A stretch of DNA of 64,000 bases from Streptomyces actuosus (GTDB lineage Bacteria; Actinomycetota; Actinomycetes; Streptomycetales; Streptomycetaceae): NCBI RefSeq assembly GCF_016921115.1, contig NZ_JAFFZS010000017.1, positions 1-64,000 on the forward strand, given 5' to 3'. Both the position numbers and the translations under genes were made by a program. This document shows, in pieces, positions 1-7,317 of this stretch. The notes under the pieces were generated by a model. The model worked only from the letters and a program-made list of their open reading frames with translations. It was not told where the DNA came from and searched no databases. The first letter of the stretch is position 1. Every line of letters begins with the position of its first letter.

Positions 1-79
1 TCCGAACCCGGAAGCTAAGCCTTACAGCGCCGATGGTACTGCAGGGGGGACCCTGTGGGAGAGTAGGACGCCGCCGAAC
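1..79 (+). rRNA. rrf: 5S rRNA, 3' part
   Basis: The first 79 bases match the 3' two thirds of an actinobacterial 5S rRNA: the conserved loop starting CCGAACCCGGAAG, the GCCGATGGTACTGC stretch and the closing helix strand ending CGCCGAAC. About 40 nt of the 5' part lie left of the window. A terminator follows at once, so this is the last gene of an rrn operon. The 3' end is placed by the end of the closing helix and may be off by 1-2 nt. Confidence 0.95.
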
Positions 80-89
80 GAATATTGAG

Positions 90-120
90 AAAACCCCGCA
101 CCGGTTCGGTGCGGGGTTTT
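90..120 (+). terminator. Terminator of the rrn operon
   Basis: A 13-bp perfect stem (AAAACCCCGCACC pairing with GGTGCGGGGTTTT) encloses a 5-nt loop and ends in a T run about 10 nt after the 5S 3' end. It is a textbook intrinsic terminator for the rRNA operon. Confidence 0.93.
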
Positions 121-139
121 CTGCGTTTAGGCTCATGAC

Positions 140-784
140 ATGCACTACGACCTCGTCATCTTCGACAACGACGGCGTGCTCGTCGACAGCGAGCCCCTCT
201 CCAACCGGCTGCTCGCCGGCTACCTCACCGAGGTCGGGCATCCGACGACGTACGAGGAGTCGATCCGGGACTACATGGGGTCGGCGATGCACCGGATCCA
301 TGAACTGGTCCTGGAGCGGACGGGCCAGCGCCTCCCGGAGGACTTCGACGACGTCTTCCACGCACGGGTCTTCGCGGCCTTCGAGCGCGAACTGGAGCCG
401 GTGGCCGGGGTGACAGGAGTGCTGGAGAAACTGGCCGCGGACGGGGTGCCGTACTGCGTCGCCTCCTCCGGGAGCCATGAGCGGATCCGGGTGGGGCATC
501 GGAGGACCGGGCTGGACCGGTGGTTCGAGGACGGGCGGATCTTCAGCGCGCAGGACGTGGGGCGCGGAAAGCCCGCCCCGGACCTCTTCCTGCACGCCGC
601 AGAGCGGATGGGGGTCCCACCGCAGCGGTGCGTGGTCGTCGAGGACTCGCCGCTCGGGGTGCAGGCGGGCGTGGCGGCAGGCATGGACGTGTACGGGTTC
701 ACCGGCATGACGGCGGCCGAGAACCTCGAGGGCGCCAGCCGACTTTTCGCGGACATGGGGGAGTTGGCCGACCTGCTGCTCTGA
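140..784 (+). CDS. HAD-superfamily phosphatase (beta-phosphoglucomutase-like)
   Basis: This 214-residue protein is probably a cytoplasmic phosphatase of the HAD subfamily IA that acts on small phosphorylated metabolites; the substrate cannot be told from sequence. Motif I is FDNDGVLVDSE (residues 8-18, nucleophile D9 and acid D11). Motif II is the Ser in CVASSGSHERI near residue 112, and the motif III/IV region is GKPAPDLF followed by VVVEDSPLG near residue 175. The length is normal for beta-phosphoglucomutase/GS1-like enzymes. The ATG at 140 begins directly with the motif I strand. The gene stands alone, 20 nt after the rrn terminator, so it must have its own promoter or start almost leaderless. 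Confidence 0.85.
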   Translation: MHYDLVIFDNDGVLVDSEPLSNRLLAGYLTEVGHPTTYEESIRDYMGSAMHRIHELVLERTGQRLPEDFDDVFHARVFAAFERELEPVAGVTGVLEKLAADGVPYCVASSGSHERIRVGHRRTGLDRWFEDGRIFSAQDVGRGKPAPDLFLHAAERMGVPPQRCVVVEDSPLGVQAGVAAGMDVYGFTGMTAAENLEGASRLFADMGELADLLL

Positions 785-887
785 TTCCGCGTCAGTGGCC
801 GCCGCCGGCCCGTCACTCACCCGATGCGCGGCGGCCGTTGTACGGCCGGTCTGCGGGCCGCGCGTGACGAGGCGTGGGCGGACCGAC

Positions 888-899
888 TGACAAGTGTCA
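888..899. promoter_or_regulatory. Short palindrome upstream of a membrane-protein gene
   Basis: TGACAAGTGTCA is a perfect 12-nt palindrome 60 nt before the ATG at 960. It could be the core of a repressor operator. No regulator gene lies next to it and the length alone is not decisive. Confidence 0.25.
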
Positions 900-959
900 T
901 GCGGACGTCCGGACGATCGTTTCTACTGACGGACCCCGCTCTGCGGCGAAGCTGGGGGC

Positions 960-1676
960 ATGACGACGAACACGGGTTCCCGGAGCCAGGGCATCAGGAA
1001 GCATCTCGCTGCGCCGGCGGTCGACGTGGCGGTGCCGCTCTGCGCGTACTACCTGTTCAAGGACGGCATCGGGACGAGCACCTTCGCGGCGCTCGCCTGG
1101 AGCAGCGTGGTCCCGGCCGCCCGGACGCTGTGGGGTGTGGTGGCGGAGCGGCGTGCCAACGGGCTCGCTCTGCTCATCCTCGTCGTCAACGCCGTGAGTC
1201 TGGTGCTCGGCTTCGTCTCCGGTGACCCCCGGCTGATGCTGGCCAAGGACAGCGCGGTCAGCAGCACTGTCGGTATCGGCATCCTCGTCTCGGTCGCGCT
1301 GGGCAGGCCGATGATGACCGCGGCCATGAAGCCGTTCCTGGTGCGGGACTGCGCCGCCCGCAGCGCGGCATGGGAGCGACTGGCGGCCGGTGCCGCAGCG
1401 GGCTCGGCGGCCTTTCTGCGCAAGGAGAGGACGTTCTCCCTGGTGTGGGGCGGGGTGCTGCTCGCCGAGTGCGTCGTGCGCGTGGTCGGTGCCTACACCG
1501 TGCCCGTGGACACCATGGTCTGGCTGGGCGGCGTGATCATGGCCGTGGCGATGGCGGCCGGGTTCGTGGCGGGCGGCGGTCTGGCCGCTGCGCCGATGAA
1601 GCGGCTGCTCCGGGACGAGGCGGCGACGGCCGTGGCCCAGCCCGCGATGCGGTCCGCCGTCGCCGTCGCCGCGTAA
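960..1676 (+). CDS. VC0807-family integral membrane protein
   Basis: This 238-residue protein has about six hydrophobic segments (roughly residues 17-35, 40-55, 65-82, 97-112, 150-175 and 185-205). The FKDG element near residue 37 and the overall pattern are like the VC0807/DUF3159-type small membrane proteins common in Streptomyces. No enzymatic motif is visible and the role is unknown. The ATG at 960 is kept because it gives a short hydrophilic N-terminus before the first segment. The 175-nt upstream gap contains a 12-nt palindrome, TGACAAGTGTCA (888-899), that could be an operator. Confidence 0.7.
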   Translation: MTTNTGSRSQGIRKHLAAPAVDVAVPLCAYYLFKDGIGTSTFAALAWSSVVPAARTLWGVVAERRANGLALLILVVNAVSLVLGFVSGDPRLMLAKDSAVSSTVGIGILVSVALGRPMMTAAMKPFLVRDCAARSAAWERLAAGAAAGSAAFLRKERTFSLVWGGVLLAECVVRVVGAYTVPVDTMVWLGGVIMAVAMAAGFVAGGGLAAAPMKRLLRDEAATAVAQPAMRSAVAVAA

Positions 1677-1692
1677 CACCGCGACAGCCCGT

Positions 1693-1717
1693 CAAAGATG
1701 AGGGGAATTCATCTTTG
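1693..1717. promoter_or_regulatory. AT-rich inverted repeat between two genes
   Basis: CAAAGATGA and TCATCTTTG form 9-bp perfect arms around a 7-nt GGGGAAT loop. It lies 16 nt after the stop at 1676 and 45 nt before the MFS start at 1762. The arms are unusually AT-rich for this genome. It could be a weak terminator (no following T run is seen) or an operator for the transporter gene. Confidence 0.4.
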
Positions 1718-1761
1718 GCCGGATCTACCCACGGGTACGCCGGGGCCCTACGCTCGCCGCC

Positions 1762-3006
1762 ATGACTGATGTGCTGCGGCGCGGCAGGGCCTCGTTGGCG
1801 TTCGGCTTCTGCGCGCAGGGCGTCGCGTTCGCGCTGCTCGTGACGCGTATCCCGGCGGTCCAGGACCGCTACGGCGTCTCCGACGCGCTGCTGCCGGCGT
1901 TCCTGGCCGCCGTTCCGGTCCTGGCGGGCATCGGCAGTGTGACGACCGAGCGGCTGATCCGGCGGATACCGCCGAGCCGGGTGCTGCGCTGGTCCCAACC
2001 GGTCGTCCTGCTGTCGCTGCTGGGCGTCGGGGCGGGGCGGGGGATGGTGGAGCTGGCTGCGGCGCTGGCCGTGTTCGGGCTGGCGGTGGGGGCGCTGGAC
2101 GCCTCGATGAACATGCTCGGGGTGAGCCTCCAGCGCTCGTACGGGCGCAGCATCATGCTCGGTTTCCATGCCGCGTACAGCCTGGGCGGCATCGTCGGGG
2201 CCTCGCTGGCGTGGGCGGGCGCGCACTGGCACCTGGCGCTGTTCGTGTCGTACCTGCCGGTGGTCGTGCTGCTGCTGCCCGCGGCGCTGGTGGGGAGCCG
2301 GTGGTACGTCGACGGGGATGCCGGCGTTCCCGGCACCGTGCCGGACGTGGCCGGCACGACCTCGGACGGGGATCGGGTCGAGGATGGGGGGCTGGTCTTC
2401 CGGGCGCTGCTGCCGCTGTGCCTGGTGATGACGTTCGCGTACATCGGGGACTCGACCGTCTCCAACTGGAGCGCGAAGTACCTCCAGGACGTGCTGGGCA
2501 GCAGTGAGCAGCTGGCGACCCTGCCGTACAACGTGTACATGGTGACCACGCTGCTGGGGCGGGCCGTCGGGGACCTCGGGGTACGGCGGTTCGGGGCGGT
2601 CGCGGTCGTCCGCGTCGGGGCGCTGGTGGCGGCGGCCGGGTTCGCGGTGGTGGCCGGAGCGCCGGGGGCATGGGTCGGGATGCTCGGGTTCACCCTGCTG
2701 GGGCTGGGGCTGTGCGTGGTCGTGCCGCAGACCTTCGCGGCGGCCGGGCGGCGGTTCCCCGGGGCGTCGGACGCGGCGGTCGCACGGCTGAACGTCTTCA
2801 ACTATGTCGGCTTCCTGGTGGGTTCGCCGTTGGTGGGTGCCCTCGGGGACGCGTGGAGCTACCGCGGGGCGATGCTCGTGCCGATGGCGTTGGTGCTGGT
2901 GACGCTCGCCTACGCCCGGTCGTTCGCTGCTCAACCGGACCGATACGGTGGCGGGCATGAGCGGCGGCGCACAGCTGATGTGGGACGAGGCAGTGACGGG
3001 CTATGA
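1762..3006 (+). CDS. MFS transporter
   Basis: A 414-residue major facilitator with about 12 membrane segments, probably exporting or importing a small solute; the substrate is not predictable. The pattern (LAVGALDASMNMLGV after helix 3, a loop near residue 200 with DVAGTTSDGDRVEDGG, then PYNVYMVTTLLGRAVGDLGVRR in the second half) resembles the DHA-like MFS group. No Shine-Dalgarno is seen before the ATG at 1762 (CGCTCGCCGCC), so translation may be leaderless. The 3' end overlaps the AcuC-type gene by about 50 nt, which suggests co-transcription. Confidence 0.85.
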   Translation: MTDVLRRGRASLAFGFCAQGVAFALLVTRIPAVQDRYGVSDALLPAFLAAVPVLAGIGSVTTERLIRRIPPSRVLRWSQPVVLLSLLGVGAGRGMVELAAALAVFGLAVGALDASMNMLGVSLQRSYGRSIMLGFHAAYSLGGIVGASLAWAGAHWHLALFVSYLPVVVLLLPAALVGSRWYVDGDAGVPGTVPDVAGTTSDGDRVEDGGLVFRALLPLCLVMTFAYIGDSTVSNWSAKYLQDVLGSSEQLATLPYNVYMVTTLLGRAVGDLGVRRFGAVAVVRVGALVAAAGFAVVAGAPGAWVGMLGFTLLGLGLCVVVPQTFAAAGRRFPGASDAAVARLNVFNYVGFLVGSPLVGALGDAWSYRGAMLVPMALVLVTLAYARSFAAQPDRYGGGHERRRTADVGRGSDGL

Positions 3007-4129
3007 CTTCGGTCCGGACCATCCGATGGATCCGGTCCGGCTGGCCCTGACGAAACAGTTGGTGGACGCCTTCGGGCTGGACCGGGACCTGGACGTCGTG
3101 GCCGCGAAGCCGGCGGGCGAGTCGACGCTGCGGCTCGTCCACCGGGAGGACTACATCGCCGCCGTGCGGGCGGCCTCCGCGGACCCGGCGGCGGCCGACC
3201 AGTCGTACGGGCTGGGGACGATCGACGATCCCGCCTTCGCCGGGATGCACGAGGTGTCGGCGCTGATCGCCGGGCAGTCGGTGGGGGCGGCGGAGGCCGT
3301 GTGGCGCGGCGAGGTGCAGCACGCGGTGAACTTCGCGGGCGGGCTGCACCACGCCATGCCCGCGGCGGCGTCCGGGTTCTGCATCTACAACGACGCCGCG
3401 CTGGCGATCGCCCGGCTGCTGGAGCTGGGGGCGGAGCGGGTCGCGTACGTCGATGTGGACGTGCACCACGGCGACGGGGTGCAGGCGGCGTTCTGGGACG
3501 ATCCGCGGGTGCTGACGGTCTCGCTGCACGAGCATCCGCGGACACTGTTCCCGCAGACCGGATGGCCGGAGGAGACGGGGTCGGATTCCGCGCAGGGGTC
3601 GGCGGCGAACGTGGCACTGCCCGCCGGGACCGCGGACGCGGGATGGCTACGGGCGTTCCACGCAGTGGTCCCGGAACTGCTGGCCGACTTCCGGCCGCAG
3701 GTGCTCGTGACGCAGCACGGGGCCGACACGCACTTCGAGGATCCGCTGGCTCACCTGGCGGTCTCGCTGGACGCGCAGCGGGCGGTGCAGGTGGCGTGCC
3801 ACGAGCTGGCGCACGAGTACGCCGACGGGCGCTGGGTGGCGCTGGGCGGTGGGGGATACGCCGTCGTGGACGTCGTGCCGCGGTCGTGGACGCATCTGGT
3901 GGGGATCGCGGCGGGGCGGCCGATCGAGCCGGAGACGGTGACGCCGGACTCCTGGCGGCAGCAGGTCTTCGCGCGGACCCGGCAGCTGGCGCCCGGGCGT
4001 ATGACGGACGGCCGGTGGCCGGCGGGGTGGGCCGACTGGGAGGCGGGCTACGACCCCGCCGACCGCCTGGACCAGGCGGTGCTGGCCACGCGACGGGCGG
4101 TGTTTCCGCTGCGCGGGCTCCTGGCCTGA
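2957..4129 (+). CDS. acuC: AcuC-type class I histone-deacetylase-fold lysine deacetylase
   Basis: The roughly 390-residue product is a Zn-dependent deacetylase of the arginase/HDAC fold. AcuC-family members remove acetyl groups from enzymes such as acetyl-CoA synthetase. Visible motifs are the GGLHHAMP histidine pair, the metal site DVDVHHGDGVQ (Asp and His ligands), QHGADTH near residue 258 (third metal ligand Asp) and the GGGGY active-site element near residue 300. The ATG at 2957 (MSGGAQLMW) is preferred; an in-frame ATG at 2948 is also possible. Translation probably couples to the overlapping MFS gene upstream. The chemistry is well supported by motifs, the exact substrate is inferred. 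Confidence 0.88.
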   Translation: MSGGAQLMWDEAVTGYDFGPDHPMDPVRLALTKQLVDAFGLDRDLDVVAAKPAGESTLRLVHREDYIAAVRAASADPAAADQSYGLGTIDDPAFAGMHEVSALIAGQSVGAAEAVWRGEVQHAVNFAGGLHHAMPAAASGFCIYNDAALAIARLLELGAERVAYVDVDVHHGDGVQAAFWDDPRVLTVSLHEHPRTLFPQTGWPEETGSDSAQGSAANVALPAGTADAGWLRAFHAVVPELLADFRPQVLVTQHGADTHFEDPLAHLAVSLDAQRAVQVACHELAHEYADGRWVALGGGGYAVVDVVPRSWTHLVGIAAGRPIEPETVTPDSWRQQVFARTRQLAPGRMTDGRWPAGWADWEAGYDPADRLDQAVLATRRAVFPLRGLLA

Positions 4130-4571
4130 GGCGCGGCGGCCCGGGGGCGGAGGGCAGGCCGACGGGGGCGCTGACGCCTGAGGGCACCCGGCGAGGACGG
4201 GCGGTCCCACGGCGGCGGCGCGGTGAGGTGAGCGCTCCTGCGGTCGGGCCTCCTCGCGCTTCTGCCCCCGTGTCCGTGTGTCTCCCGCTCTCCCTGGTCC
4301 GGGTTCCCCGCCTTGCCCCGTGGCCCTGGACTCCCGTGTCCCCGTTGTCCCCGCGGTTCCCCGCGGCCCGGCGCTCCCTGTGGCCCCGCGTCACCGTGCG
4401 GGCCCTCCGGGTAGCTCGTTCGTCCGTGCTGCTTCCCCCGTGCGTGTGCGCCCGTGTCCTGCGGGCCGGGAGGGACGGTTCCGGCGGCCGTCCGGAGAAC
4501 CGTTACGCCGACCGGGGGTGTTTTTCCGGTTCCGGCCGTTCACGGGTGCGGGGTGCGCCAGCATCGCTGGC
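4130..4571. other. 442-nt gap, no gene supported
   Basis: Open frames run across this stretch on both strands but they are GC-driven shadows without family resemblance. The only local structure I see is a hairpin, CGCCAG-CATCG-CTGGCG at 4556-4572, that ends on the first base of the next start codon. Confidence 0.6.
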
Positions 4572-5399
4572 GTGTCGAGCGGCGTGCTGAGCGTGCGGGC
4601 CCTGCGGGCCCACCTTCTCGCGTCCGGGATCGCCGGGGTCGTGGCCACGTCGCGGGAGACGAGCCTGCGGAGCTATCGGCTGTTCGCGGCCCGGGATCCC
4701 CGGGCCCTGATGGGGATCGACCCGGAGGACGCCTGGGGTGTGCGTGATCTGATCGCGTTGATGGCCGAGAAGTGCGGGGTTTCGGCCGATCCCCGATGCA
4801 GTTCGGGTCATGATGTGATTGATCCCGAGCGGACCCTGGCCGCCCTCGATGCTTTCGCCGGCCGGCTGGCCGTCGCGGCTCGGGGCGGTGCCTCGGTCCT
4901 GATCGGCACCGGTCACCCGCACCGGCTGCTCGGTTTCTACGCCGCTCTGGCAGACGGCCTGTCGGCGTCGGGATGTACCGTCCTCACCCCGGCGCAGGGT
5001 CGCTGTGTCGACATAACGACCCGGTTCGGTCTACGCACGTACAACCTCGACTACGTACGAGGAGTCGCGCTGCTACGCGAACCCGGACCGCGGCGCCCCG
5101 GTTGTGCGACCGGCGCGCACTCGCACTCGCCGCTGCCCGTCCGGACGGCCCTGGCCGGCGTGGCCGAGGCCGGCGGAGCGCTGCCCGACCTCGTCGTCGG
5201 GGATCACGGGTGGGTCTGCGGGGCAGGTCAGCTGGGGTTTGAGGCCATTGGGCTGGCCGATACGAATGACCCCGCGCTCTTTGTGGGGGAGGCCGAGGGT
5301 GTCGTGTCCGTCGCCGTTCCACTTGATGATGCCGTGCGGGCTGATTACTACCTGCCGCTGACCCGCTACGTACTCAATCGAGCGTGTCTGTCACAGTAG
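4572..5399 (+). CDS. Conserved Streptomyces putative phosphatase
   Basis: A 275-residue protein of a family conserved next to bdtA in Streptomyces and usually named phosphatase; I know of no biochemical proof. Noticeable blocks are GTGHPHRLLGFYAALAD (residue 114 on), a TRFGLRTYNLDYVRGVAL block (near 158) and VVGDHGWVCGAGQLGFE (near 214), a His/Asp-rich pattern that could bind metal. The GTG at 4572 is taken because the family N-terminus resembles SSGVLSVRALRAHL. The frame stays open further upstream to 4278, but that part reads as low-complexity Pro/Arg/Val. The start codon sits at the foot of a small hairpin, which may limit initiation. Confidence 0.65.
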   Translation: MSSGVLSVRALRAHLLASGIAGVVATSRETSLRSYRLFAARDPRALMGIDPEDAWGVRDLIALMAEKCGVSADPRCSSGHDVIDPERTLAALDAFAGRLAVAARGGASVLIGTGHPHRLLGFYAALADGLSASGCTVLTPAQGRCVDITTRFGLRTYNLDYVRGVALLREPGPRRPGCATGAHSHSPLPVRTALAGVAEAGGALPDLVVGDHGWVCGAGQLGFEAIGLADTNDPALFVGEAEGVVSVAVPLDDAVRADYYLPLTRYVLNRACLSQ

Positions 5400-5528
5400 G
5401 CCGCCGATGGGTGCACCTCTTCCCCACTCGCATCACCCGCCCCTAGTCTGGGGAGTGAGCACGCAACGACGAAGAGTCACCGGAAGGGGAAGCCGGTGGC
5501 CGTCGAGTGCGGAAGGTTCAGGTGTGTC

Positions 5529-5738
5529 ATGGCTGCAGACCAGAGGCCTCTGAGCGAGGTTCAGTTCCTTACCGTGGCGGAGGTCGCCTCGGTGATGCGA
5601 GTGTCGAAGATGACCGTGTACCGCTTGGTGCACAGCGGTCATCTGCCCGCGATCCGGGTGGGGCGGTCCTTCCGCGTCCCCGAGAACGCGGTTCACGAGT
5701 ACCTCCGCGAGAGTTATGTGGGGGTGGACACGGCGTGA
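5529..5738 (+). CDS. bdtA: BdtA, BldC-like excisionase-type DNA-binding protein
   Basis: A 69-residue protein made almost only of a MerR-like winged helix-turn-helix. The stretch FLTVAEVASVMRVSKMTVY followed by RLVHSGHLPAIRVGRSFRVP matches the BldC/excisionase HTH_17 fold (helix-turn-helix about residues 14-40, wing 45-60). BldC-type proteins bind direct repeats cooperatively as asymmetric head-to-tail oligomers and control development. BdtA is the name given to the Streptomyces paralogue next to the small ribosomal-protein gene. The ATG at 5529 is chosen over an upstream GTG at 5496, because it matches the family N-terminus (MAADQRPLSEVQ) and a GGAAGG lies 12 nt upstream. Confidence 0.85.
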   Translation: MAADQRPLSEVQFLTVAEVASVMRVSKMTVYRLVHSGHLPAIRVGRSFRVPENAVHEYLRESYVGVDTA

Positions 5739-5838
5739 CGGCTGCCTCGGGGAGGCCGCTGAGCGGCGGGATCAACGGCTTCGACGGTGATCCCGGCGAT
5801 CAGGACAGGGCACTTCCGGTCTCCCCGAAGCCCCTCGA

Positions 5839-5868
5839 TTACGACCTCGGCGCTCGGACGGGTAGGCT
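5839..5868 (+). promoter_or_regulatory. Candidate housekeeping promoter for the bS22 gene
   Basis: TTACGA (5839-5844) and TAGGCT (5863-5868) are spaced by 18 nt and resemble a Streptomyces HrdB promoter (-10 TAGRCT type). The predicted start is about 60 nt before the tiny ribosomal gene. Confidence 0.4.
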
Positions 5869-5937
5869 AGCCCCTCGTAGGTCGTGTGGGCCCATGGCGC
5901 CCAAACACCGAGTGATGAGAAGTGAGCGAGGGTAGTC

Positions 5938-6036
5938 GTGGGCTCTGTTATCAAGAAGCGGCGCAAGCGGATGGCCAAGAAGAAGCACCGCAAGCTGCTC
6001 AAGCGCACGCGCGTCCAGCGTCGCAACAAGAAGTAA
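5938..6036 (+). CDS. Small ribosomal subunit protein bS22 (AURKAIP1/COX24 domain)
   Basis: A 32-codon gene (GTG start) encodes an extremely basic peptide starting MGSVIKKRRKRMAKKKHRK and ending in RRNKK. It is nearly the same as the mycobacterial 30S protein bS22 seen in ribosome structures and is the family called AURKAIP1/COX24 in annotation. It would bind 16S rRNA near the decoding region. It has its own promoter-like sequence upstream and a strong hairpin 30 nt downstream, so it probably forms a single-gene unit with high expression. It is short enough to be missed by automatic gene callers. Confidence 0.93.
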   Translation: MGSVIKKRRKRMAKKKHRKLLKRTRVQRRNKK

Positions 6037-6066
6037 GCGACGACGCACGGACGTGCCGCGTCTGTT

Positions 6067-6102
6067 CTGTGGCCCCCCATCGCATTCGGTGGGGGGCCAC
6101 AG
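6067..6102 (+). terminator. Terminator after the bS22 gene
   Basis: Arms CTGTGGCCCCCCA and TGGGGGGCCACAG (13 bp, perfect) enclose a 10-nt loop 31 nt after the stop codon. There is no long T run, as is common for Streptomyces terminators. Confidence 0.85.
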
Positions 6103-6241
6103 CCGTATCCCGTGTCCGCCTCCCGGCTGTTTCTCGTCACTTCGTGCATCGGGTGGTCATCACAGCGCAACATCGACCCGCTAAGTTGGCGGCACGGGGG
6201 AACGCGGGCTAGGTACGAGGTCGAGAAGGAAGGCGCTGATC

Positions 6242-7303
6242 TTGGGAAAGATCGTGCTCGTGACCGGAGCGGCCCGTCCGCTGGGAGGCCGGTTCGTCCG
6301 GCGCATCCAGCGTGACCCGCAGGTGGACCGGGTGATCGCCGTGGACGCGGTGCAACCCGAGCACCATCTGGGCGGCGCGGACTTCGTCCGGGCCGACATC
6401 CGGCAGGCAACCATCGCCCGCGTGCTGGCGGAGACGGGCGCGGACACGGTCGTGCACATGGACATCACCGCGACCGCGCTGGGCAGCGGCAGCCGGGCCA
6501 CGGTCAAGGAGACGAACGTCATCGGCACCATGCAGTTGCTCGGTGCCTGCCAGAAGTCGCCGACCGTGAAGCGCCTGGTGGTGAAGTCCAGCACCAACGT
6601 GTACGGCTCCGCGCCCCGCGACCCGGCCGTGTTCACCGAGACGACCCCGCCCAAGTCGCTGCCCAGCGGCGGCTTCGCCAAGGACACGGTCGAGGCCGAG
6701 GGCTACGTCCGCGGCTTCGCCCGGCGGCGGCCGGACGTCGCGGTGTGCGTGCTGCGTTTCGCCAACATCCTGGGCCCGAGCGCCGACACCCCGCTCGCCT
6801 CGTACTTCGCGCTGCCGGTCCTGCCGACCGTGTTCGGCTACGACCCGCGGCTGCAGTTCGCCCACGAGGACGACGTGATCGAGGTGCTGCGCATCGCCTC
6901 CCACGAGCCGGAGCGGGGCACGCTCAACAGCGGCACCTTCAACATCGCCGGCGACGGCGTCCTGCTGCTCTCCCAGTGCTCCCGCCGGCTGGGCCGGCCC
7001 ACGGTCCCCCTGCTGCTGCCCGCCGTGACGTGGGCGGGCTCCCTGGTGCGTACGCTGGGGATGACGGACTTCTCTCCCGAACAGATCCGGCTGCTCACCC
7101 ACGGCCGGGTCGTGGACACCACGCAGATGCGCGAGACGCTGGGATTCAAGCCGAAGTACACGACCGCAGAAACGTTCGCGGACTTCGTGCTCAGCCGGGG
7201 GCCGGGTCTCCTGCCCCCCGAGGCCCTTGCGGGGGCCGTCGACCGGATCGCCGCGCTGCCCGTCGCGGGCGGCGGCAAGCCCCCGACGCAGAGCGCCAAC
7301 TGA
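6242..7303 (+). CDS. NAD-dependent epimerase/dehydratase (extended SDR)
   Basis: A 353-residue extended short-chain dehydrogenase with an N-terminal Rossmann motif (VTGAARPLGGRFVRRI, residues 6-21) and an acidic residue after beta-2 (AVDAVQP), which suggests NAD. The STNVYGSAP segment near residue 120 carries the Ser/Tyr region. The usual YxxxK is replaced by GGFAKDTVEAE, so the classic catalytic Tyr is not evident. The likely substrate is a nucleotide sugar or membrane lipid. It starts with TTG (6242) after GAAGGAAG and is followed 14 nt later by the acyltransferase gene, so the pair is probably an operon acting in cell-envelope lipid or glycan metabolism. Confidence 0.82.
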   Translation: MGKIVLVTGAARPLGGRFVRRIQRDPQVDRVIAVDAVQPEHHLGGADFVRADIRQATIARVLAETGADTVVHMDITATALGSGSRATVKETNVIGTMQLLGACQKSPTVKRLVVKSSTNVYGSAPRDPAVFTETTPPKSLPSGGFAKDTVEAEGYVRGFARRRPDVAVCVLRFANILGPSADTPLASYFALPVLPTVFGYDPRLQFAHEDDVIEVLRIASHEPERGTLNSGTFNIAGDGVLLLSQCSRRLGRPTVPLLLPAVTWAGSLVRTLGMTDFSPEQIRLLTHGRVVDTTQMRETLGFKPKYTTAETFADFVLSRGPGLLPPEALAGAVDRIAALPVAGGGKPPTQSAN

Positions 7304-7317
7304 GGAGCGCATCAACA

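Noticed and set aside
6745..7317. Upstream extension of the acyltransferase from 6745
   Set aside because: It lies in another frame of the epimerase gene; ATG 7318 with GAGGAGCG upstream is sufficient.
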